From: Toxoplasma gondii ME49 | Taxonomy: Eukaryota > Apicomplexa > Conoidasida > Eucoccidiorida > Sarcocystidae | DNA: 64,000 nt | Direction of reading: 5' to 3' | NCBI RefSeq assembly: GCF_000006565.2 | Contig: NC_031474.1 | Coordinates: 186,001-250,000, forward strand | Shown here: positions 23,101-34,600 of the stretch, one piece after another | Layout of the letters: each line of letters starts with the position of its first letter | How positions within the stretch are numbered: the first letter of the stretch is position 1 | The notes under the pieces: model-generated | The model's database searches: none | What the model was told of the DNA's origin: nothing | Seen by the model: only the letters and a program-made list of their open reading frames with translations | Made by a program: the position numbers and the translations under genes

Positions 23101-26100
23101 AAACACAAAGCGAGATCTCTCAGCAACTCAACCGATCCTTCCCCAATCAGCGAAGCTCGCGACTCTGTCTCTGCCGCCTCTCCACGCGGTTCAAGTCCTG
23201 CGTCTCCAGAGTCGCGAACATGTGGGCCTTGGCGTTCTTCAGAAACCGACAAGGGCGCTTGTATGGGATCTCTCGCCTCCGGAAGAGCATACGAAGAAAG
23301 CAGAGGACTCAGATCAGAGACAGAAGAGACACACACGACGCCCAACGCAGAAGCCTCGCTGCGCTTCTGCCACTTCGCTTCTTGTCGGAGACACAGTCGT
23401 CTCTGCAGCTCGCTCGCATGCAGCCGAACGACAAGCGGGGAGAAGACGGGGACGTCTGGCCCTTGCGAGACAGGAGAGACTCGCGAAGAACAAGATCTCG
23501 GCAGACGCGTTTCTCGCGTTTCCTTCCTCTCGCCGGCGTTTCCACTTTCTCTCGCCTGCTTGCCTGAGAAGGCTCTGATCTCGTCGCGGCTCCCGCCTGC
23601 GTCCAGGCGCAGCGGGGCGAGAAGAGCCTCCATCGCGTCGATGCCAGTCGACGGAGACGCGAACTCGGAACGCAAAGGCAGGGCGAAGGAGGACGCAGAC
23701 AAGGCTACCTTGTACGGTTTGTGCGACTGGAAAGAGTGAGTGGCGAGACTCAGCTGAAGAGGCGACGTCAGCAGCAGCGGCGTGTACGTCTCCTCGCTTC
23801 CACGTGGAGGCGTTTGTCTCCTCTGAAACATTCGAGTACTCTCCGTTTCTCCACTTCTTCCTGCGGCGTTGAATTCTGCACGGAGCAAGCGAGGAGGCGC
23901 GAAGAGACCAGACGGTGGTGTCGCTCCGGTCTCTCGACCCAGGCGCGGCGACTCGCTTCTTGTGTGGGGCGGATTCCGCCTCTCAGAGAACTGAGTTCGT
24001 GCTTCGCTTCCACGTTGACCAGAGACGCTACCGAGCTCTGCTCGGGAGTCGCCATCCACCGCAAACTCCTCTTCTTCTCGGGAGACGCCACGACGGCAAA
24101 GCCCCTCAGCGCCCTGCCGTCCCTCAAGATATTCTCGTTGCTCCTGTTCTACCATCGAGTCTGCTTCGGTTTCTCTTTCTCGTTCACAGACAGCCGAGGC
24201 CGGCGAGAATGACGAAGACGACGGGATGAAGGGGCACCGCCCTTGTCCGTCTGACTGGCCTCGATTGCAGGTGTCTGGCCGCTCCTGCGTTGGCGCGAGT
24301 TGTCTCCGTTCAGCCTCTGTGGCTCTCAGGATTCTCGTTGCCCGCGTCCAGGAATCCGTTTCGCCGCTTCGTGTGTCTCTCGAAAACCGTCCGTCGCGCG
24401 CGGTTTCGACCCTCGGAAGGGCGTCGAGCTCAGAAGCGATTTGCCTGCGAGTCTTGCAGAGGCGTGAGACAAGCGGGAAGAGTTCCCTGCGCAGATCCAG
24501 GTGCTGAGGCAGAAGCATTTGTCGACAGGCATCATCGAGGAGAGGAAGGAACTTCCAGAAGTCGATTTCACAGCGATCGACTCCCTTCTCTCCAGGAGAG
24601 CCCCGGCACCGCTGGCCATCCAAGCGAAGCTGCTCGTTCCAAAAGGCGCCCACTCGAACCGGAGTTCGTTCCGGTGCTTTGCTGGTTTCTGCACCACCTC
24701 GTCGCCAAGAGTCCCCCGCGGTGTCGCCGACCTCAAGTCGTCTTCCTCTGTCTTCCTCCAGACTGGAAAGCCTCGGATTCGAGCAGACGGCCTCGTCGCC
24801 CTGGCGGCTGCGCTCTACCGCTCGGAGGGCGGCGAGGCGCTGCAGGAATTCGAAGACGAAGAAAGCGGCGGGGATTGCATGCGCGGCTGGAAACGTCCCC
24901 TCTAGGCTTCGTAAATCCTGGAGAACGCGACAGTGCAGAAGAAAGTCCTTGACTGCCCGCTCGACGCAAAATCCAGGAAGCCCCACAGAAAGGTCGTGGC
25001 CGTGAATGGGCACCCGAGAAGGAGGGAACGAAAGAGAGAAGCTGCCGTCAGAAAGACAGCTGGAGTGTGGGGAACAGAAAGACGACTGCATGCACTTGCC
25101 TCCACAAACAGGCAGAGAGACAGACCCTTCAGATAGGACGCCCGGCAGGTCCGGAGGAAGACTCGAGCAGCCACACACAGCGCGCGTCGACTGGCGGGAG
25201 ACCAGAGACACGGCATAGGGCGAAGGCGAGGGAGACGAAGAAGCGAGAGAAGAAGAGGGGAGGGCAGGTTGGGGGGAAGAACGACAGTTGGGCTTCGAGG
25301 TCTGTTGTCGAGAGAGGAAACAAGGACAGCTGAGAGGCCGTGGAACGTTACAACTCTCTGGACATCGAGGGAAAACGAAACGGCCAGACTCTCTTTCGAG
25401 GCTGTCTGGAGACTGAAAGCGCGAGTGAGAGACCAGACGACTCCCAAGAGCCGCAGACCCCATCTGCGGAGGCTCGGAGGCACTGTTGATGTAGGACGCT
25501 TCGCCTTCGAGAGCAAAGAAAGGGGAACAGCAGCTTGGCCAGGAGGTCGCGTCGAAGCGCGAAGGGATCGTTTGGTGTCTCCTTTCTTCTCTCTCTGTCT
25601 CCAAGTCTTCACTGCGAACTGCGCGACCTCTTGAGGCCGCTTGCAGAGCCGCCGCCCGCCAGCGAGCCTCACAAGCTTGAGGCCGACACGCACAGTCGTA
25701 GGCACACTTGCAAGCATCGAACAAAAGCGCCAGGACTTGACCGACGTACTCCACTAGAGGCGGGAGAATAATATTCTGCGAGGGTCGGAGAGGCCGAGGT
25801 CTAGAAGGCAGAGTAGAAGAAAGAGACGGATCAGAAACTGCGTCTGCTATTTCCAGGGAGCTGGCGGACAGCGTGGTCTCACCGCCGCTCTTGAAGACGC
25901 AATCGGCGACGCGGGGCACCCGAATTTGAGCTGCTATTTCTGTGAAGAGAAGAAGGAAGAAAAACCGCATGCGACCGATCCTCGCAGCGGCCTCATCCTC
26001 TAGATGTTCCTCCTTTCTCTCTGCAGAGTTCTGAAAATCTCTCTCTTCCGACATAGACGCAAACGCGAGAGAAGAAGAGCCTGCACTGTCCAGGTCCGCT

Positions 26101-28610
26101 CTTGCGGCTCGAGTCGAACAGCCGTCGTCGACCGCCTTCGGCGAGACGGCGAGAGATGAGGTCGAGAGAGAAGTCCCGGAAACCTCTTCTGTGTTTGAAG
26201 ACACGTACAGCGATGAGGCAGGCGACGCGACTCGAGAGCGTGGAGCCTCCGACCTCGAGGACAGGCCTGAAAACGGAGAAGAAAGCACGAACGACGCTGG
26301 GGTTCCGTTGCCTGCTCCCAGGCCACCGCTGTCTCGGGAGTCCTCCGGATGCTTCACAGTGCAGGCAGCCGAAGGCGAAGAAGAGTGAGAGCACAAGAAG
26401 AACGGCGACGAGAGCGGATCGTCAGAGGGACCCACACAGGCCGGAAGAGAAGTGTGAACGCTGGGAGGAGGCGACGAGGCACAGCTCCTTTTCGTCAACT
26501 CTTGCGGGCGTCCACGGGTGGGCAACGGACGGCCTTGAAGCCACGGCGCGAGCTGCAGAGACGAAGCAACGCAAATGACCTGACAAAAGGAATGGGGCAA
26601 ACGTTCTAAACACTGTCAGACGTTTTTTTCAGGTGCAACAAAAGGACGACCATTCGTTCAAATGATGGGGATGAATCAAGAGACAAGGTCAGGAGGTGAA
26701 GCGTTGGCGTCAGCTCATACCGAGCGACGACGGTCAAAGACGCGCTCCCAAACGCCGCGCAGGCACCCGACGAGAGAACGCGACTCCGCGAGCTTCCCAG
26801 TCTGGAGTTGGACGCGCGGCGGGCATAGTCTCTTGTTGCACCAAACGGAAACGGGAGATCACCACCCTATCTCATCGGTAGAGATGCTTCGCTCTTTCAC
26901 GGCCGTCACAGACAGACATGAAACGCAGGTAAGAAACAGGAAACAAACACGAACCCAAAGAGTCTACGCAGTTTCGACACAATATTATATATATTATATA
27001 TATATATATATAATATTGTGTCGAAACCGGTGTGCGTGGAACGGTATGCACGCCTCTTGGTGGAGAGGCGCGAGAGGATGTCCTCGTGGTTTGGAGGAAG
27101 CGGATGTCTGTACCTGGGCAAAGCGTTTGATGAGGAAGACAGCAGCAGGCTGGAAGGAGGGACCGCAGCCTTCGAGAGTCGCGCATGTGCCAGCGAGTCC
27201 GACAAGCGCTTGCAGGATGTTCGGGTGGTAGACGCTTTCGAGGAGGCACCTCAGACTTGCTTTCACTCTTTCTTCTCTCCCTTCAGCATCGCTGTCCAGC
27301 TGTCCTTCTTGACGTCTTCTGCTTTTTGCCGCTGTCGTCCTCGCCTCGCGCTCTTCCCCTCCGTATGCGAACTCGTCTCTCTCCAAGGTAGGCCCTCGTC
27401 CCGCAAGCGTCGCTGCACCTTCTGCGTCTTCTTCTCTCTCGTGTTCCTTCTCGGTCTCTTCTTTCGGGAGGCTGAAGTCTCTGCCGCACTTGGCAGCTTC
27501 TGCCCGGACTTCTGGGTGTCTGCCCACATCTTCGAGAAGCCATCGAAGGAAGGAGAGGTCGACGGTCGGCTGGAAGACGTCAAGGAAGAGGGAAGCTTGC
27601 AGCGAGAAGAAGGCTTTCGCTTCTCTTCGATGGCTCTTCCTCCGAGGCGTCCTCCTCCTGCCAACGTTTGAAACCCCCACACCACCGTCTCTTTTGTCCC
27701 CGTCCTCTCTCACGTCGGCCACTGGAGACGGCGGCGAGTCGAGAAGTCGAGAAAACCCGTCACGCAGCGCCTGACCGGCTGCAGGCGAAGGGAACGCGGC
27801 CGCGGGGAGATTCGTATAGTGTTGCAGAACCTCGGCGCGGTTGGCGACACTCACCGCAAACGTCCATCCCCACATCGTCGCGTTCGCGGAACTGTCCTCG
27901 GTCTCTCGCGCCCTGCCCAAACTTCCTCGTCTGCTCTTTGATCCGCTGCTTCCCGATAAAGGGCGCCGCCTACGCCCCGCACCCCCCGCATCTCCGCCGC
28001 GTCTCGGTCTCGCCTCCGAAGCCTGGGCAACTCGCCGCCTTCCCCGGGAGGTCCCCAGCGTCGCCTCGCTCGGCGCGTCCCGCAGCTCGCGCCTCCGCGC
28101 TTGTTCTCTCTCTCCGGCTGCAGTGCCCGCCTCGGATCTCTCTCGGCCGTTTGCGGGGATCTCCTGAAGTTCGCGGGAGGGAAGCGAAGGATAGGCGTAC
28201 GGAGTGTAGGTCGCGCGCGAGGGTGGCGCCTCACCCGCACGGTGTTCGCGATTTGCCGCTGACCCAGAGACGTCAAACGACCTCCCGAGAAAAGTCCTGT
28301 CAAGGGCAGCTAACTGCGCGCCGCGAGCCGCCGTCACGTCCTCCGCCCGCGGGTCGTTCGCTGGACTTGAAAACTCCAGCGGCGTGAAGTCTGGAGACAT
28401 CCACAGGCCCGGCGCACTGCTCCCACACATCGGATTCGGCAGTGGCACGCATGCAGAGTTTAAACCAAATGGGTGGAACGCGTAGGAAAAGCGAAACCCA
28501 GGAAGAAACACCGGCGAACTCCATGGACGCTCCGAGGGGCCGCTGCAGAAAGGAACACGCGAAAAAACAGAAAGCACAGAAACATCAAAACAGACAAACG
28601 CCAAGCCGCT

Positions 28611-28644
<34 letters not shown>

Positions 28645-28645
28645 C

Positions 28646-28696
<51 letters not shown>

Positions 28697-31600
28697 CATA
28701 TATATATAAATTTACATACAGATGTATGTTTTTGGCTCCCAAAGAGATAGACGGGAGCAGGCGACAAAGTGTAACCAAAAACACAATTTGTGTACGGATA
28801 GACGACGCATACGTTTGTTGCGTGATAAGACTGGGAGCGTATGCATAGGGAACAGGAAGGGATCGACACATTCTTGAGACCGAGGGACTGCGTCCCGAGT
28901 GATTTGTACATCACTGCGTTTGATGTCGTAACCTTCACACACGCAAATGAACATATACACATATATGCATATATAAACATATATATATATATATATAATG
29001 TATATATTATGTATATATTATGTATATATACGGGTGCATACATCGGCGTGTTGCTACTATTGTCCTTACTGCTATGTTCACTGATCGTTTTGCTTTCACA
29101 TCGGAGCTGTTTCTTTTTACCTGCATGCAGCGATGCAGACATTTTCGTCCGTGTGAGCGTAGAATCGGAGACTGTCTCCCGGGCGCGTGCATGACATTCG
29201 GGAGAATCGAATGAGGAAGCCTCTCGCCCAGTCGAACCCAGGATCCATGGCAATATCGACGAAGATTTTTCTTTTCTCCTCTTGGTCTCTGTCTCGGGTG
29301 TCCAGCTCGGTACTCTGCGTTTGTCGCATCCTCTCCACCTGTTCCTTTGCTTCTCCGTTCGCGTTTTTATTCGCCTTCTCGGGTCGTCCCACATCCCCTG
29401 CTTTCTTCGCACCGAGTCCTCGGTCTCCGCACGGTCCTCGGCTGCGTCCGCCAGCGTCTCCACACCTCGAGAGAATATACTCTTCGATGCCGACATGCGT
29501 CTTCAAGTTCGGCCCGCGCTCGGTGGCGCAGTACGGGTGCCTCGACTCTGAGTGGAGACAGTCGACGAGAAGTGACGGATTCAAGTACTTCAGTTGCGAC
29601 GCGCCTCCTTGACTGGCGTTGCCATCTGAAAACTCCTGGAAGGGATCGTAAGCGACGGGCAATCGAGGGCGTTGTTCCATTGGCGCCACCCAAGGCCAGT
29701 TGGAGGCTTCGACCGCCTCTCGCTTGTCTCTCTCTGCCTCGACTTGTTCGCCAACAGAAGCGCCGTTGTCTGCCCCGCGGTCATCGAGCCAGGCGATGCC
29801 TTCAGACGACGGAGACGAGCTGTTCGTCGGACCGACGGTCTTAGGCACGAGGGCGAAGATGTCTCTGCATTCAGTTGCCCATGGCCGCTGTACACCATAA
29901 GCGATTCCAGCGTAGACTCGAGATTCTGGAAAAAGCGGAGAAGTCGAGTTTTCGTCTCCCTCGTCCATCCGTTGCTGTCGTTGCTGTCGACTCGCCCGGG
30001 CGATAGCGTCTCGCTGTTCCTGCGCTTTGAACATCTGCGAGAGAGAGACTCTTGTCTCGTCTTTCGCCTCTCGCCTACGTTCCAGAGCAGAGGCCCGGAA
30101 ACCAGGTGCATCCCCCGCCGGAGGCCGTGAAAGACCGAGAGAGACGAACGGTCCTGGCGCGCCGCCGAGCTGAAGCCTCTGAGTGAGGTCCTCTAACTCG
30201 CCACCTTCGGGAAACGCGAAGGACTCTGCTCCCAACGACGGCGTCGAGGAAGCAGAGACCAGTTGGAGTGAGAGCTGCTGTTGCCGACAGGCTCGGTAGA
30301 CGCGGTAAGCCTCAGCTTGTTCGGCGCTGTGGCGGTCGAGGAGGCCGATCGCAGCCATGTGAAGCAGCGCGAGGGAAGCTACGTGCGAGGCAATCGCGTC
30401 CACTTCCCAAGCTCCCTTCTGAACTCGTTTCTGGGGAAAAGAAACACTGGAAGGAGAGAGCGAAGGCCACAAAAACAAAGGCACTTGAGCTCTCGCAAAC
30501 GCAGGTTTTGCTGCTTTCGCGCGCCAACGAGGAGGTTGCCTGCCGCGATCCAAAAGACTTCCACAGACGAACCCACCCTCTTGTTCTTCGTGTTCGTCTG
30601 CGGTTTCTTGGCTTTCATCTGCGTCGTCGTCTTCTGAGCTCGTGCTGTCCGTCGTCAAGTCCTCACTTCGCCGTCCTGCCTCGATCGCCGCGGCCTTGAC
30701 GACGGCGAGAAGAAGCTCGACGAGGACGCGGTGCATCGACGGCCTGGAGCGCACGGCGTCGTAGATGAAGCGGAGGACGAGGGGCCATGACTTGAGAGCG
30801 AGTGTGGGGTGGAGAAGCCACAGCTGGACGAGAGCATTCTGCGACTGGAGAGCTGTTTCCCACTGATAGCAGCGAACGGCGGCACTCATCTGCTGTCTTT
30901 GGAGGGCGTCCACTGGGAGGAGCGCCGCCGTCAGCGGATTTACACTTGCCTCCCAAGTCTTCAGTGCCAAGTACTCGTCTTCCTCTTCCACTGAGAGGCC
31001 GGAAGGAGAGGTCCAAGACGATATCGCAACGGGAGGTTCCTTCGTCGCCGAAGCATACCCAGAGGAAGCTGCCTTCTTCTTCATGGACTCACAGGTAGCA
31101 CACAGGCGGCGTGGTGAGGTGTCTCCTGAAGAACTCGCTGCACTCGCCAAACAGGTGCGGTTCCCCAAACTTGAGAAGGACTCAGAAGATGCGTTGCGCC
31201 CTGTCGATTCGTTCTTTCTTTCCTCGTCTTCAATCTTCGACTTGCCTTTCGTCGTTCGCGCGCTGGGCGCCATACCCCGCGTCTCCTGCTTCTCTCTCTC
31301 TGTCTCCGAATTTCTTTCACAGTCGTTCCCTTCAAAGGTGCCTTCCTTCCTTGACGCGCTTGGGTTTTCGAGGCCTGAGTCGTTCCGCCACCGCGTTTCG
31401 CCTCGAGTCCGTCGACCTTCCTCGTCTTCGCCCTCGGGTGGAGACTCTTCGCTTCTCTCGCCAGGTCCCGACCGCGACGGGAGAAGGCCCTCTGTCTCCG
31501 CGGTCTCAGACAGGAACCGCATCTGTTCCTCCAGTTCGTTCTGGTCCGCGGGCAGGAAGATCTCCAGGTGTCTCTGGAGAGAGGAGACGAAGAGAATGCC

Positions 31601-34600
31601 TTTGTTCCGGACCTCAGGAGTGCAGGCATGTCCGCTCACGGCCAGAAAGGTGGGGGCAAGGTACCCCGGGATCTCGGTGTCGAGGTTCCAGTACCCCACA
31701 CTCCCGTTGTACCCCACAGTCCCCTTGTAATGCTGCGGGTCTCTCTGGGCCTTGTGGACATCTATGAACCATTTGCCGTCTCCTTCGGCCTCCATTTGGC
31801 GGTTGAACGGCCCACACAAGAAGTCACCTTGGCCTCTGTTCGCGCCGTCGCCGCTGTCCCCAAGTGTCTCCTCGCGGCGTGCGGCGCCCTGCCACCGGCC
31901 GTTCTGAAAGCAGCTGAGCAATACTCCGTCTGTCTCGCAGTTCGTATGGTCGGCGACGTCCTTCTTCAGGTGGGGAATGGAGCTGCAGTCGCCCTGAGGG
32001 CCTCCGAACCGGCCCTGAATCACCAACGGCCACACAGCCTCTTCGGCGACCAGCATCACCGTCAAGTGTGGGGAGGCACTTGAGGCCTTCGCGCCGAGCT
32101 GCGCCGACGCATCTGGCTTGCCTGGCTGTGCAGGGTGAGGAGCGTGAGCGTCGGAGACCCGAAGCGGCGTCAAGAGGCCAGGGCCGCTTGGGGTCTTGCT
32201 GCTTTGTTCCCCGCCCCCCGCTTCGCCGACCTCGCCTGCTGCCTCGAGATCGAAGGAGACTGAAGACGCCGCGATGCGCGACCCGTGAATGCGGAGCGTC
32301 TCGAAATTCTTGAAGAACAAGGGGAGCAGGAAAGTGCATCCGAGACGCTGGAGCTGCGGCGCGAGGCTCTCGGGGAATCCAGGCGCCGACGTCGAGAAGC
32401 CAGTGAGTAGGACAGGATTACACGGAGGCGGGGGAACGTAAGGCAGGCGAGAAGGAATGAGGAGAACGACTCCATCCGGCAGAGATACTTCCTCGCCGTT
32501 TCCGGTTGAAGAACGATGGCGACCCGAACGCGCCACCAGCTGTGTCGCCTGTCGAATCCACGACTCCGTACACGCCTGGGGCGACTGAACAGGCGGCAGT
32601 CTCTCAGGGATCCACCCGCCAGAACAAGACACACCAGACGAGCAAGAGGAAGAAGAAGAGGAAGCAGACGACCTGTGGAACGAGACTGAACCTTTCTCGC
32701 GTCTCTCTCTGTTCTCGCCTCCGTGCGCCGGCCGATAGCAAGGCCGGAGCTTCCTCCTCGGATCCAAGTTGCGTCCCTGCTCTCCTTCTGTGTCTGCCGG
32801 CTGTTTTTCGCTCGGGTCACCGGTTCTGTCCCTTCGACGGGCGTCACCTCGGTTCGTTCGGTGTCTCAGTGTGTGGCTTTCCTTGCTCCTCTTTCGAAGC
32901 TCACGTCCTCTCTTCTCACTCGCCTCCACGCTGTCTGCGCGCGCTCTGGCACTCGTCAAGAGGCTGCGCATTCGGCGCTTCGCCTCCTCAGCCTGTCTGC
33001 GCTGCTTCTTTGAGAGGGGAGCCTCCAAGCCGCGCTGCCACAAAAACGGTCCCGCGGGACAGGCCGGCGGCTGCGCGGGCCAGAGCAGCCTCGAGGAGTT
33101 CGTGCTCAGCCACTGAAGTTTTCGAGCGTTCAGCCTCGCCTTGTACTCGAAGCAGGCCTGGCAATAGTCGAAGTCGTCTGAGTGGCACCGGTGGCGCGCG
33201 GCAGCGGACCAGAGACGGTAGTCGGTCAAGTTGGCGACGCAGAAGCCATTCTCGTCCAGGCCGTCGCATCTCCACTTCCCCTCAAAGCCACTGCCTTCGA
33301 TTTTCTTCAGAGTCTTTCCGCAGCGCGGACATCGCACCTCTCCGAGGGAGGACAGCTCGAGGTCGGTAGGGACATCGTTCGCCGCGTAAAACGCCCGCGC
33401 GCCCGGCCAGCTGTTCGAGAGCGACACGGGGTTCCCCCCCAAGAAAGGTGCCAGCCTCAGGAGCAGGGCCTCCTCCTGAGCCTCGAGGTAAACTCGGCGC
33501 CAAACGCCTACACTTGAATCGCGACCCGCGTTGGAAACAGAGACAACAGACCGAGGGGAGACTCGCGGATGGGCAGCGAGAGACTCGGATCTCAGCTCGG
33601 GACTGAAACGTCGATCCTGGCCGCCCCCGGCCTCTTGCGACTCTCTTTCAGGCCCGGCTTCCGGCTGGCGATTAACAGAGAGAAGCGACCACTGGCCGGC
33701 GGAATCAGAACTGAGGGAGCTGATGTGGGCGGACAGTCGCGAGCGTCTGCGAGGCAGGTAGATTGACGAGAGACATCTCGGAAGCTGGGGTAGGAGGAAA
33801 GAAGCCGAAGTCACACTGTCACTCGAGCGCTGGACAGCTCCACTTTCCTCGCTTTTTGAGAAAAAGCGACGAGAGCGCAAACTCCGTCGAAGGCGTCTCG
33901 CGACCGACGCGAACCTTGGAAGAAGAAGAAGGGGGTTCCTCTCAGATGGGTGTTGGCGGCATTTTCCGATGTCTTCGTCGAATACGCGCAAAGCCGCTGA
34001 GCGGACCAAACCCAGTTGGGGTCTCCAACAACTGTCCCGGAGCCACCAAGGCCGAAACCTTTTTTCGTTCTCTCCCAGCTTCCCTCTCACGCCGTCGGAG
34101 ACGACAGCAGTCTCCACCCCCAAGGCCCTGAAGCCTCGGCAACGGCAGGTGACACACAGAGACTCGAGTGAAGCGTTCGATGTCTTGAGTTCCATATCCC
34201 CTCGCGTTGCGGTTTCTTTCGGGATCTTGTCTCGAAGCCTGTCTGCGTTGCCGCCTTCTCCCCGTTTGCTCACCGCCTGTCTCCAAGCCTGGTCTATTTC
34301 TTCGGCTCCTGGTGAGACGCTGTCAACCGCGGCCCCGTTGGTGGCTGCTCCGTCAATTCGAACTCCAACTGTTTCCGAGGTCCCCGTGTCGACGCGCGCC
34401 TCTTCACCCAGGAGACGCGTCCGCCAAACACCACGACGGAGCCGCGGAGAGCAGCAAACCGTGGACTGAGTCTCTCCGTCGCTCGCAGCGCGGCGGGTCT
34501 CCAGAAGAAGCTGAGGCGTCAGATCCTCTCTGGCGACAGGCAACGGCACCTGAGTTGAAAAGGACGGGAGCAGAATCGAAGCTGCCTTGCGCGAAGGCAA

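Larger units (their letters stand above)
28543..29120 (-). other. intron 7 of the HECT gene, packed with TA/TACA repeats
   Basis: Donor CAG/GTAAAA at 29120 and acceptor TTTCTGCAG at 28543. It holds two AT microsatellites and otherwise unremarkable sequence. It cuts CUB-like module B between [10 protein letters not shown] and the strand beginning in exon 8. Confidence 0.7.

Noticed and set aside
28585..29496. Open frames through the TA/TACA arrays reading Tyr-Ile repeats
   Set aside because: Stop-free only because TATATA lacks stops in this strand; splice signals place the arrays in intron 7.
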